A DNA stretch of 64,000 nt from the NCBI RefSeq assembly GCF_011764425.1, contig NZ_BLPF01000003.1, positions 1,550,001-1,614,000 on the forward strand. The letters run 5' to 3'. This document shows positions 34,738-43,117 of this stretch, in pieces. Source of the stretch: Phytohabitans houttuyneae (GTDB lineage Bacteria; Actinomycetota; Actinomycetes; Mycobacteriales; Micromonosporaceae). Below the pieces are notes generated by a model. That model was given only the letters and a program-made list of their open reading frames with translations. It had not been told where the DNA came from and searched no databases. Each line of letters starts with the position of its first letter. Positions within the stretch are counted from its first letter, which is position 1. Position numbers and translations under genes: made by a program.

Positions 34738-34870
34738 GACTCCAATCTGCCCCCTCGCGGGCCGCGTTGCTGGCGGGATTCGGACGTGGCGATTGACCCG
34801 GCGTGTCGACCGCTGGCAATATCTTTCACGCGCGGTCCACTTTGTCGGCAGAAACCACCAGGAGTGAGCC

Positions 34871-35995
34871 ATGACCCTCGACCGCCGTACCCTCATCAAG
34901 AGCGGCGCCGGCGCGGCCGCGGTCGGGGGCCTCGCGCTCCCGGGCGTCGCGGCGGCGGCACCGTCCACAGCGGACAGGCGGCCGGCGCAGCCGTTCATCG
35001 ACCAGATCATCACCGGCACGTCGTGGGCGGCCCGCGCCCCGTCCGGTACGCCGACGCTCAACACCGGTACGACGCAGAAGGTCGTCATCCACCACACGGC
35101 GTACCCGAACAGCACCGACTACTCGGTCAACCAGGCGATCTGGCTCGCCCGCGACATCCAGAACCTGCACATGGACGGCAACGGCTGGCTCGACAGCGGC
35201 CAGCACTTCACGGTCAGCCGCGGCGGCTTCGTGCTGGAAGGGCGGGCCGGCAGCCTCGCCGCACTGCGCGGCGGCACCCAGCAGGTCGTCGGCGCGCACT
35301 CGCCGGGTGAGAACGGTCGCGCGATCGGCATCGAAAACGAGGGCATCTACGTCGAGGAGGCGCCGCCGCGGTCGATGCTCGCCGGGCTCACGTCGCTGTG
35401 CGTGGAGGTCTGCCGGCGGTACGGGTTGGGCGCGCACGTCCTCTTCGGCCACTGGGACTTCCGCGAGACGCAGTGCCCGGGCATCGAGTTCTACAAGCTC
35501 TTCCCGAACGTGCGGCGGGACGTGGCCCGCGCGCTGGGCCAGCGGCCGTCGGCGACCCCGGCGCGCACCTGGCCGAACGTGCTCTCACCGAGCACCGGGC
35601 CGGTCGTGCGGCTCGTCCAGTATCTACTGCGGACACACGGGTACGCGGTGCAGGCGACGGGCACGTTCGACGCGGGGACGGTGGCCGCCGTCAACGACTT
35701 CCAGGTGCGCAACGGGATGCCGGCGGCCGGGTTGGGTGAGGTGCTCGGCGGGACGTGGGACGTGCTGGTGCCGGCGCTGGACGGCCGGTCGACCGGCGAC
35801 GCGGTGCTCGGGCTGCAGAGCATCCTGCTGTCGAAGGGGTACCCGGTGGAGCTGACCGGGGCGTTCGACACCGCCACCCGCGACGCGGTCCGCGCGGTCC
35901 AGCGCCTGCACGGCCTCGCGCCGACCGGGCGGGTCGACCTCGCGACGTGGTGCGCGGTGGCCGGTGGCGTCGTGCGGCAGGAGTTCGAGCGCTGA
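34871..35995 (+). CDS. Tat-exported N-acetylmuramoyl-L-alanine amidase with two PG-binding domains
   Basis: 374 residues. The N-terminus has a twin-arginine motif DRRTLIKSG, a hydrophobic stretch and an A-A-A cleavage region near residue 34. Residues about 50-215 are an Amidase_2/PGRP-type zinc amidase, with zinc ligands in VIHHTAYP and FGHWDFRETQCPG. Two PG_binding_1 repeats follow (about 235-295 and 305-365), each with a YAVQ/YPVE...TGxFDxxTxxAV core. It should cleave the peptide from glycan in peptidoglycan, outside the membrane. AGGAG precedes the ATG. It is monocistronic. Confidence 0.92.
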   Translation: MTLDRRTLIKSGAGAAAVGGLALPGVAAAAPSTADRRPAQPFIDQIITGTSWAARAPSGTPTLNTGTTQKVVIHHTAYPNSTDYSVNQAIWLARDIQNLHMDGNGWLDSGQHFTVSRGGFVLEGRAGSLAALRGGTQQVVGAHSPGENGRAIGIENEGIYVEEAPPRSMLAGLTSLCVEVCRRYGLGAHVLFGHWDFRETQCPGIEFYKLFPNVRRDVARALGQRPSATPARTWPNVLSPSTGPVVRLVQYLLRTHGYAVQATGTFDAGTVAAVNDFQVRNGMPAAGLGEVLGGTWDVLVPALDGRSTGDAVLGLQSILLSKGYPVELTGAFDTATRDAVRAVQRLHGLAPTGRVDLATWCAVAGGVVRQEFER

Positions 35996-36042
35996 CCGGC
36001 GGCCGGGGAGCTTGAGGGTCGGGCTCCCCGGCGGCCAGCCCG

Positions 36043-37509
36043 TCAGGAAGCCGGTTCGCCGGACGGCACCGCCAACTGGGCACCCAACGACACCGGAGTG
36101 CCGAAGTTCGGCGTACCGTCCGCGTTCCAGGTGAACTTCTGCGCCCGCGTCGACCGGTTCATGTCACACCCACCACCAGCCGAACTGTTCGCGTGGTACA
36201 CGATCCAGTCCTCAGTCCCATCCGGCGACGTGAAAAGCCCGTTGTGCCCCGGCCCATACACCCCAGCGGCGTTGCTGCGCTGGAACACCGGGTTCGGGAA
36301 CTTCCGCCACGACGAACTACTGAGCGGATCACCACCGGTGTACTCCAACATCCCCAACTTGTAATCCGGCGTCGAACAGTGCGACGCCGAGTACACGATG
36401 AACGTCCGCCCACCACGCTGCAACACCTCACCACCCTCGGCCACCGCACCACCAACCGTCTCCCACGACAACGTCGGCGTCGTCAAAATCCTGCGGGTGC
36501 CGGACGCCGTCCACGGATTACTCAACGGCCGGATGAACATCGGCTGCGACCCGTTGTAGAACGTCCCCAACAGGTAGAGATTGCCGTTCAGCTGCAGGAT
36601 CCCCGGGTCCAGCTCCCACGTGTTGTCCGAGACCGGGTCCAACAGGTCCGCCTTGAACGTATACGGCCCCATCGGATCCAACCCCGCACTCTCCAACACA
36701 TGGATCCGCTGTGTGCCGAGGTTGAAGGGTTCCTGACCGGCCGTGTAGTAGAAGTACCACCGCTGACCACTCGGACCGTTCAACAGATGAAACTCCGGCG
36801 CCCACATCGTCCCGGCACCATTCGGCCGGGTCAACGTGAACAACACCGTCTCCTGCGCACTCGCCAGGCCGCCCAGGGTCCGGGAGCGGCGCATCGTGAT
36901 CGTGTTGTTCCACGTCGTCGTCGCCAGATAGTAGAAACCGCTGTAGTACGTCAACCACGGATCCGGACCACGCATCTTGATCGGGTTGGTGAAGGTGCGC
37001 GTCCCGGTACCCCCGTTGGTGTAGCCGGCGAGCCGCCACAGCCGTGCCGCGGTCGTGTTGCACGGCAGTTGGACGAGCCGGTTGTCGGACGCCGGGGCGA
37101 CGCACTTGTTGGAGTGCACGGCGATCAGCTGGAACGCGCCGGACGTCTGCGTCAGCCGGAAGCGCTGGTTGTTGTTGCTGTGGCAGGCGTACTGGATGAT
37201 CGCGGCGTTGTCGGCGGTGGAGGCGCCGCTCACGTCGACGCAGCTACCGGCGGTCAGCGTGCGGATCGTGTACGTGGCGGCGACCCCGGCCGCGGGTGTG
37301 AACGTGAATGTCTGGCGCGCGCCGGCGCCGCAGGCCGCCTGGGCGAGCTGGAGCGCGCTGGTCGTGGCACCGCCGGGCACCTCGGCGCAGGTGGCGGTGC
37401 TGTGGTTGACGACCGTGCTGGTGAAGGTGACCTCGGCGGACGCGGGGGCGGCGGGTACGACGATCCCGGTGACCAGGACAGCGAGAAAGATGACAGGCAA
37501 GCGGGGCAC
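36043..37509 (-). CDS. Secreted GH43 arabinofuranosidase-like enzyme with ricin-type lectin domain
   Basis: 488 residues from GTG. A Sec signal peptide (about 1-25, ending ASA-E) is followed by a ricin B/CBM13-like domain (about 30-160; NNQRFRLTQT repeats). The GH43 five-blade propeller (about 170-480) has Asp in MRGPDPWL as base, ELDPGIL as pKa modulator and VAEGGEVLQ as acid Glu. APEFHLL and WYFYYTAG resemble exo-alpha-1,5-arabinofuranosidases. It should trim arabinose from plant polysaccharides outside the cell. The sequence looks less extremely GC-biased than its neighbours by eye (many CAAC/ACC codons), which may hint at separate ancestry. Confidence 0.87.
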   Translation of the reverse strand: MPRLPVIFLAVLVTGIVVPAAPASAEVTFTSTVVNHSTATCAEVPGGATTSALQLAQAACGAGARQTFTFTPAAGVAATYTIRTLTAGSCVDVSGASTADNAAIIQYACHSNNNQRFRLTQTSGAFQLIAVHSNKCVAPASDNRLVQLPCNTTAARLWRLAGYTNGGTGTRTFTNPIKMRGPDPWLTYYSGFYYLATTTWNNTITMRRSRTLGGLASAQETVLFTLTRPNGAGTMWAPEFHLLNGPSGQRWYFYYTAGQEPFNLGTQRIHVLESAGLDPMGPYTFKADLLDPVSDNTWELDPGILQLNGNLYLLGTFYNGSQPMFIRPLSNPWTASGTRRILTTPTLSWETVGGAVAEGGEVLQRGGRTFIVYSASHCSTPDYKLGMLEYTGGDPLSSSSWRKFPNPVFQRSNAAGVYGPGHNGLFTSPDGTEDWIVYHANSSAGGGCDMNRSTRAQKFTWNADGTPNFGTPVSLGAQLAVPSGEPAS

Positions 37510-37879
37510 TCGACATCACATCCATCCAGGATGGTGGATCGCCCGGCTAGTCGGCTGCACTGTATCCGATGCGACCATGACCGCGGAAGTGCCGCCACGG
37601 TTCCATCGGGCTCGCTTTGGGCTCGCTCCGCTCCTCGGTCGCTAGCGCTCCCTGCGATGCTCACTCGCCGTCGCTCGCGTTATCTTCCCGTTACCGCCGG
37701 GGCCCGGAACGCGCCGCCGCGGTGGACTAGGTTGGCGGCCAGGGCTCAGGGCGGTGCACACCTTCCAGAAACATCCATGGGCTACATTCCGGCCCGTTGG
37801 GGTTGGACCTCTATCGACCTGGATGGCGCGGAGCGTGCGCGGCACCCTCACAGTGAGGGAGGTTGACGAGGTTCACAGC
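37510..37879. other. 370-bp divergent intergenic region
   Basis: It lies between the GH43 gene and the two-component operon. It holds a GCTCGCT-rich stretch (about 37610-37675), the reverse complement of the GAGCGAAGCGA-type repeat near egtB, and a perfect palindrome at 37845-37859. No coding sequence is supported. Confidence 0.6.
37845..37859. promoter_or_regulatory. Palindrome upstream of the response regulator gene
   Basis: CCCTCAC-A-GTGAGGG, perfect 7-bp arms around one base, ending 20 nt before the regulator ATG at 37880. Candidate autoregulatory operator. Confidence 0.45.
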
Positions 37880-38560
37880 ATGACGGGCGATGGGCGGAAG
37901 CCGATGCGGATACTGCTCGTGGAGGATGACCGGCGGGTCACCGCCGTGATGACGTCGATGCTGCAGCGGCGCGGCTACGAGGTCGAGCACGCGGCCACGG
38001 CGACCGCCGCGCTGGCCGCGGCGCCGTGCGACCTCGTGCTGCTCGACCTCAACCTGCCCGACGGCGACGGCGTCGACGTGTGCCGCACGCTGCGCGCGCG
38101 CAACGAGCACCTCGGCATCATCGCGGTCACCGCGCGGGGCGAGGAGCGCGACCGGGTCACCGGGCTGCGGGTGGGCGCCGACGACTACGTGGTCAAGCCG
38201 TTCTCCATGGCCGAGCTCCAGGCGCGGATCGAGGCGCTGCTGCGCCGCGCGGCCCGCCACGTGCCGCCCCGCGAGGCGGTCGAGGTCGGCGGGCTGAAGA
38301 TCGACCACGCCGCCCGCACCGTCGAGCTGCACGGGCGTCCGGTGAGCCTGACCCGCAAGGAGTTCGACATCCTCGCCTCGCTGGCCCGCCAGCCCGGCGT
38401 CGCCGTCACCCGCGAGCGGATCCTGCTCGACGTCTGGCAGACCACCTGGTCCGGCCGTCACACGCTCGAGGTGCATGTGGCGTCGTTGCGCGCCAAGCTC
38501 GACGAGCCCAACCTGGTGCAGACCGTCCGCGGCGTGGGCTACCGTCTGCGCACCGACTAG
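37880..38560 (+). CDS. OmpR-family response regulator
   Basis: 226 residues from ATG 37880 (GAGG about 9 nt upstream); ATG 37904 is possible. The receiver domain has acidic EDD, phosphoacceptor Asp in LVLLDLNLPDGDG, Thr in IIAVTARGE and Lys in VVKPFS. The C-terminal winged helix has LTRKEFDILASLA and HTLEVHVASLRAKLDEP...TVRGVGYRL. It forms a two-component pair with the kinase 16 nt downstream. The next gene, convergent, is a TAXI substrate-binding lipoprotein, which may relate to the sensed signal. Confidence 0.92.
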   Translation: MTGDGRKPMRILLVEDDRRVTAVMTSMLQRRGYEVEHAATATAALAAAPCDLVLLDLNLPDGDGVDVCRTLRARNEHLGIIAVTARGEERDRVTGLRVGADDYVVKPFSMAELQARIEALLRRAARHVPPREAVEVGGLKIDHAARTVELHGRPVSLTRKEFDILASLARQPGVAVTRERILLDVWQTTWSGRHTLEVHVASLRAKLDEPNLVQTVRGVGYRLRTD

Positions 38561-38575
38561 CGGGGCAGGGGTGCC

Positions 38576-40042
38576 GTGCGCCGACGACTGGTGAGTACCT
38601 ATGTGCTGCTGCTCTGCATGGTGCTGCTCGCACTCGAGGTGCCGCTCGCGGTGTCCCTGACCAACCGCGAGACGCAGCGCGTGCTGGCCGACCGCCTCGC
38701 CGACGCGACCCGCTTCGCCGCGCTCGCGGCGCCCGCCCTGCGCGGCAACGAGCTGGACACGGTCAAGGCCGAGCTGCGGCGCTACTACGACCTGTACGGC
38801 ATCGCCTCTGTCCTGCTCGACCAGGACGCACAGGTCAAGAGCGTCTTCGGCGGGCCGCTGCCGGCCGACGACCAGCTGCACCCGGTGATCCGCGGCGCGC
38901 TCGCCGGCCGCCAGGTGGGCACGCCGACGACGCTGTGGCCGTGGCACGAGCAGCCACTGATCGTGGCGGTGCCGGTCAACGACGGTGGCGCCGTCCTCGG
39001 TACCGTCGTCACGATCTCGCCCACCAGCCGCAACCGGCGCGTGGTGATCTCGTCCTGGTTGGAGCTCGGCCTTCTCGGCCTGCTCGCGGTCGCCGCCTGC
39101 GTGGTCACCGCGCTGCGCATGGCCGGCTGGGTGTTGCGGCCGGTGACCCGCCTCGACGCGGTCGCGCACGAGATCACGGCCGGTGACAGCGGCGCGCGGG
39201 TGCAGCCCGAGCACGGTCCGCCCGAGTTGCGCCGGATGTCCGCCAGCTTCAACGAGATGGCCGACGCGCTCGCCGAGGCGCTCGAGCGGCAGCAGTCGTT
39301 CGTCGCGCACGCCAGCCACCAGCTGCGCAACCCGCTCACCGTGCTGCGGCTGCGCGTCGAGGACCTCGGCACCAAGCTCGTCGACGACGACGTGGCCCGC
39401 GCCGACCACGAGATCGCGCTCGCCGAGACCGACCGCCTGGCCGGTGTGCTCGACGGCCTGCTCGCGCTCGCCCGCGCCGAGCGGGGGCAGAAGCACTTCG
39501 AGGTCGTCGACGCGGTCGAGGTCGCGCTCAACCGATGGCTGGCGTGGCGCCCGATGACCGAACGTCGCGGCATCGACCTGGTCACCCTGGTTCCGGACGA
39601 GCCGTTGTACGCGCGGCACGTGGCCACCGCGCTCGACCAGTCGCTGGACGCCTTGGTGGACAACGCGTTGAAGTTCACGCCGACCGGCGGGCGGGTCGAG
39701 ATCGAGGTCGCCGCCCGCGAGGACGGCGTGGCGGTGACCGTGCGGGACAACGGCTGCGGCATGACCGACGAGCAGTGCCGCCTTGCCACGGAACGCTTCT
39801 GGCGGGCGCCGGACGCGCAGAACGTCGAGGGCGCCGGCCTCGGCCTGCCGATCGTGATGGTGCTGGTGGAGGCGTCCGGCGGCCGCTTCACGCTGGGGTC
39901 GGCCGAGCCGCACGGGCTGGAGGCGCGGATGTGGTTTCCCGCCGGCCCCGCCCCCGCTCCCCCGCCGCCGGTCGCCGCACCGCCCGAGCGGCGCGGAGCA
40001 AACGTGGAGCGCAGCGGGGCGTTTTCCCGGGGTGGAAGCTAG
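38576..40042 (+). CDS. Membrane sensor histidine kinase
   Basis: 488 residues from GTG. TM1 is about 8-28, an extracytoplasmic sensor about 30-155, TM2 about 160-185 and then HAMP. The H-box HASHQLRNPL holds the phosphoacceptor His, the N-box is DNALKFTP, G1 DNGCGM and G2 GAGLGLPI. It phosphorylates the regulator encoded upstream. The C-terminal about 35 residues are a Pro/Ala then Arg/Ser tail with no domain. Its TAG stop and the TAG stop of the convergent TAXI gene share the palindrome CTAG. Confidence 0.91.
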   Translation: MRRRLVSTYVLLLCMVLLALEVPLAVSLTNRETQRVLADRLADATRFAALAAPALRGNELDTVKAELRRYYDLYGIASVLLDQDAQVKSVFGGPLPADDQLHPVIRGALAGRQVGTPTTLWPWHEQPLIVAVPVNDGGAVLGTVVTISPTSRNRRVVISSWLELGLLGLLAVAACVVTALRMAGWVLRPVTRLDAVAHEITAGDSGARVQPEHGPPELRRMSASFNEMADALAEALERQQSFVAHASHQLRNPLTVLRLRVEDLGTKLVDDDVARADHEIALAETDRLAGVLDGLLALARAERGQKHFEVVDAVEVALNRWLAWRPMTERRGIDLVTLVPDEPLYARHVATALDQSLDALVDNALKFTPTGGRVEIEVAAREDGVAVTVRDNGCGMTDEQCRLATERFWRAPDAQNVEGAGLGLPIVMVLVEASGGRFTLGSAEPHGLEARMWFPAGPAPAPPPPVAAPPERRGANVERSGAFSRGGS

Positions 40043-40995
40043 GGTTTCACGGACTTGAAGTACTCCGCGGCGCCGGGGTGCAGCGGCACCGGGAGCGTGG
40101 CCACCGCCGAGCGGATGTCGAGGTTTTCCGCGGCCGGGTGGGCCTGCGCCAGCACGTCGCGCCGCTCCAGCAGCATCCGCGCCAGGTCGAACGCGAGGTC
40201 GTCGGCCATGTCCCGCGGCACGACGAGGAAGTTGGGCACGGCGATCGTGGCGACCGGGTCGAGCTGGTAGGCGGAGGCGGGCACGTCACGCACCACGTAC
40301 ACGTCGCTGTACTTCTCGCGCATCTTCGTCACCCACCGGGACAGGTCGACGATCCGCTTGCCGGCGAGCTGCTTGATGCCGGAGACGGGAAGGCCGCCGG
40401 AGAAGAAGAACGCGTCGATCTCGCCGGTGCTCAGCGCCTTGAGCGAGTCGTCGAGGTTGAGCTCCACCGGCGTCAGGAGCTGGGTGCCGCTCAGCCCGGC
40501 GACCTCGAGCAGCCGGCGCACCGTCACGCCGGTGCCGGAGCCCCGGGCGCCCACCGACACCTTCCGGCCGCGCAGGTGGTCGAGCGACTTGATCGGGCCG
40601 TCGTTGCGCACGACGAGGTGCAGCAGGTCGTCGTAGACGCGGGCGAGCGCGGCGATCCGCGGGTCGGGTGTGGCGCCGGCGACGAGGATGTCGGACTGCG
40701 TGAAACCGATCTCCGCCTCGTTGTCGACGATGAGCTGGACGTTTTCCGCCGACGCCGCGGTCACCATCGCCTCGGCGTCGGTCTCCGGCAGCTCCTGCTC
40801 GATGATGGCGGCCAACGCGGTGCCGACCGCGAAATAGACCGCCGTGCGGCTGCCGGTCGCGATGCGGATGCGACGCCGCTCCGGAGCGCCGCCCATACAG
40901 CCGGTGACCGCGACCACGGCCATCGCCGACAAACCGGACAACACGCTGCGGCGCGCCAAACGGCGACGCCGCAGAGGTCTTGTCTGGGAGGTCAC
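40039..40995 (-). CDS. TAXI-family TRAP solute-binding lipoprotein (orphan)
   Basis: 318 residues from GTG 40995, with GGAGGGA upstream. A twin-arginine RRSVLSG followed by hydrophobic residues and the lipobox VTGC (Cys33) suggests a Tat-exported lipoprotein. The body has IATGSRTAVYF, ENVQLIVDNEAEIGFTQSD and KVSVGARGSGTGVTVRRLL, typical of the NMT1-like TAXI family that binds small acids such as glutamate-like ligands. No TRAP permease gene is nearby, so it may feed a distant transporter or present ligand to the sensor kinase with which it shares overlapping 3' ends. Confidence 0.85.
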   Translation of the reverse strand: MTSQTRPLRRRRLARRSVLSGLSAMAVVAVTGCMGGAPERRRIRIATGSRTAVYFAVGTALAAIIEQELPETDAEAMVTAASAENVQLIVDNEAEIGFTQSDILVAGATPDPRIAALARVYDDLLHLVVRNDGPIKSLDHLRGRKVSVGARGSGTGVTVRRLLEVAGLSGTQLLTPVELNLDDSLKALSTGEIDAFFFSGGLPVSGIKQLAGKRIVDLSRWVTKMREKYSDVYVVRDVPASAYQLDPVATIAVPNFLVVPRDMADDLAFDLARMLLERRDVLAQAHPAAENLDIRSAVATLPVPLHPGAAEYFKSVKP

Positions 40996-41154
40996 CCCGC
41001 GTCCCTCCACCCAGCACGGCCCTCTCGACAGTGCGGTCCTCAATGCACTCGGTCCGGTCCGCGCAAGTTTCCCTCAAGTCCTCCCCGCCGGTGTACCGGC
41101 CGAACGGGCGGATCAGCGACCGTGATTGCGGAACCGCGGGGAAGGGGACTGAGG

Positions 41155-41847
41155 ATGATCGACGATCCGGTACGCCCGGCAAGACTCACACCAGAAACGG
41201 TCGTCCCCACCGACGTGCTCCCCGCCGCATTCGAGGCCACGTCGCTCATCCAGTGCACCGACGTGAGCCGCGTGCCCGGCCGCCGCCGCCCGGAGTGGCG
41301 TTCCGCGGCGCCGATGGTCCTGCCCACGCTCGCCGAGTTCGACCACGAGGAGGCGGCGGTCCGCCTCTCCACGCTCCTCGGCGACCTCGGCTTCGCGGCC
41401 ATCCACGAGGTGACGATGGGCGGCGGTCGCCGGCGGTACCAGGTGCACGGCGTGGTCGTGCCGCCCGCACAGCGCGAGGACGCGAGCCGCCTGCTGGCGG
41501 GCGCGTGGCGGCAGGGGCGGCGGGCCCTGCTCGGCACCGACCCGATCGGCTCCTCGTCGCCGCGCAACGCCCAGCGCGGCATCCTGGCCCGCGCCGCCTG
41601 GCGCGCGGCGCTGCTGGCCGGCGGGCGACGGCTGCGCGCCGACTTCCTCGGCATCCGCCTGGGCGACCAGGAGATGGCCGCCGTCCTGGTCCGCGCCGCG
41701 CGCCTGCTGGGCGTCACGGCCGGCGTGATGAGCCGGCCGGGCTGCCTGCTGGTGACGGTCTCCGATGTGGACGAACGCACCCGCGTGCTGCGCACCCTCC
41801 ACACGACCCGCGCGTCCGCGCCGGCCCGAGTGCCCGCCCTCGTCTGA
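41155..41847 (+). CDS. WhiA/LAGLIDADG-like domain protein, no HTH
   Basis: 230 residues. The N-terminal part has no family I recognise. Residues about 140-215 (RGILARAAWRAALLAGG, then IRLGDQEMAAVLVRAARLLG and VTVSDVDERTRVLRTL) match the LAGLIDADG-like half of the sporulation regulator WhiA, where CCxxAAWRGAFLA-GS and EAAL-LxxAARRLGI occur at the same spacing. The WhiA C-terminal HTH is absent. The match is by eye only. It has GGGGA about 8 nt before the ATG. Divergent from the TAXI gene, and monocistronic. Confidence 0.45.
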   Translation: MIDDPVRPARLTPETVVPTDVLPAAFEATSLIQCTDVSRVPGRRRPEWRSAAPMVLPTLAEFDHEEAAVRLSTLLGDLGFAAIHEVTMGGGRRRYQVHGVVVPPAQREDASRLLAGAWRQGRRALLGTDPIGSSSPRNAQRGILARAAWRAALLAGGRRLRADFLGIRLGDQEMAAVLVRAARLLGVTAGVMSRPGCLLVTVSDVDERTRVLRTLHTTRASAPARVPALV

Positions 41848-41885
41848 CCAAACCCGCGCCGGACACGCACCCGCGCATCCCCCGT

Positions 41886-41992
41886 GTCAGCCGGGCTTGA
41901 CCGCCAGCAGCCCGAGCACATCAGCGCCCCGCCCGTTACCGCCAGCCCCGGCGTCAGACCGGCTTGACCGCCAGCAGCCCGAGCACGTCGGC
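41886..41992. repeat. 67-bp-offset duplication of a methyltransferase 3' end
   Basis: GTCAG...GGCTTGACCGCCAGCAGCCC...GAGCAC occurs at 41886-41925 and again at 41953-41992. At 41894-41919 and 41961-41986, 26 bases are identical. Both copies code the C-terminal LLAVKP and a stop in the same orientation. It looks like a small tandem duplication. Confidence 0.7.
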
Positions 41993-42622
41993 CACCCCGC
42001 CGGGCCCGCTCTCCATCGCCCGCACCAGCCGCAGCCCCGCGTCCGCGAGGCCGTTGAGCAGGTCGGCGAGCGGCACGTGCCAGGCGCCGACCCGCGCGCG
42101 CACCCCGGTCGGGTCCCACGCCTGCGTCGTGTACGAGCGGTCGGCGTACCGCTCGTCGACGAAGACCCGCGGGCGGTCACTCCAGTCGGCGAACGCGCCC
42201 ACGAAGCACGGATGCACCCCCACGTGCGCGAACCGCCCGCCCGGCCGCAGCACCCGCGCGACCTCGCGCAGCACGGCGGCGTAGTCGGGCAGGTCGGTGT
42301 GCGCCAGCGAGCAGGCGACCGCGGGCAGCGACGCGGTGGCGACCGGCAGCGCGGCGGCGTCGCCGGCGGCGACCGGCAGGCGGGCGGCGGCGTGGCGGAG
42401 CTGGCCGCGGGACAGGTCGACGCCGAGCGGCGTCCAGCCCAGCGCGCGCAGGGTTCCGGCGCGCACGCCGGTACCGCAGCACAGGTCGAGGCACGCACCC
42501 GCGCCGGGGCCGAGCAGCGAGGCGAGGAGCTCGCCGCTGCGCCGGGTGTAGGGCGCGGCCCGGCCGGAGACGTAGTCCTCGTACCAGTCGGCGTGCGCGT
42601 CGTACGCGGCGGTCAGCGGCAT
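41954..42622 (-). CDS. Class I SAM-dependent methyltransferase (UbiE-like)
   Basis: 222 residues. SAM loop LDLCCGTGVRAGTLRALG, then GVDLSRGQLRHA, CSLAHTDLPDYAAVLREV and VLRPGGRFAHVG, the standard Methyltransf_11/25 order. The ATG lies 6 nt after TACGAT, implying a leaderless mRNA. Substrate not evident. Its last codons are repeated 67 bp downstream in a tandem duplication. Confidence 0.85.
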   Translation of the reverse strand: MPLTAAYDAHADWYEDYVSGRAAPYTRRSGELLASLLGPGAGACLDLCCGTGVRAGTLRALGWTPLGVDLSRGQLRHAAARLPVAAGDAAALPVATASLPAVACSLAHTDLPDYAAVLREVARVLRPGGRFAHVGVHPCFVGAFADWSDRPRVFVDERYADRSYTTQAWDPTGVRARVGAWHVPLADLLNGLADAGLRLVRAMESGPGGVADVLGLLAVKPV

Positions 42623-42628
42623 GCCCGC

Positions 42629-42634
42629 ATCGTA
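42629..42634 (-). promoter_or_regulatory. -10 box of a leaderless promoter
   Basis: TACGAT on the minus strand, exactly 6 nt before the methyltransferase ATG at 42622. Confidence 0.5.
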
Positions 42635-42667
42635 TGGCCGCCCGCGGGCGAGGGTCAGGTCCGCTCG

Positions 42668-43117
42668 CTACGGGCGTACGAGGAACGCCGCGTTGACGGT
42701 CGCGCCGTCCGGGCCGGTACGGACGTCGACGTGCTGGGACATCTGGCGGACGACCCACATGCCACGGCCGCCGTACGCGGTCAGCGGCACCGGCTCGAAC
42801 CCCAGCTTGCTGTCGGCCATGCCCGGCCCCGTGTCGCTGACCTCGCAGTGGATGAGGTCGCCGGCGCGCCAGAGGCGGAGCCGGCCGCTGCCGCCGCCGT
42901 GGCGGACCGCGTTGCTGGCCAGCTCGTTCGCGACGACCACCAGCTCCTCGACCTGCTCCTCGCCGGCACCGAGGTCGGCGGCGTGGGCGGCGACGGCGGC
43001 GCGCAGCGCGTACAGGGCGTCGGCGTCGAAAGGCTGGTCCAGCGCCACCTTGCCGTTCGGCGGGGACGTCGGGCCCGCGCCGTCCGGCGGTGAGGCTCCG
43101 GGCTCACGGGCGGCCAT
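42668..43117 (-). CDS. Anti-sigma-type serine kinase / HATPase (RsbW-like)
   Basis: 149 residues, a lone GHKL ATPase: N-box VVVANELASNAVRHG, G1 DTGPGM and G2 GGRGMWVVRQM are present. Such proteins phosphorylate STAS antagonists or hold alternative sigma factors. It overlaps the 3' end of the MEDS-STAS gene by 14 nt in the same direction, giving a kinase/antagonist pair for partner switching. No sigma gene is adjacent, so the target is distant. Confidence 0.85.
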   Translation of the reverse strand: MAAREPGASPPDGAGPTSPPNGKVALDQPFDADALYALRAAVAAHAADLGAGEEQVEELVVVANELASNAVRHGGGSGRLRLWRAGDLIHCEVSDTGPGMADSKLGFEPVPLTAYGGRGMWVVRQMSQHVDVRTGPDGATVNAAFLVRP

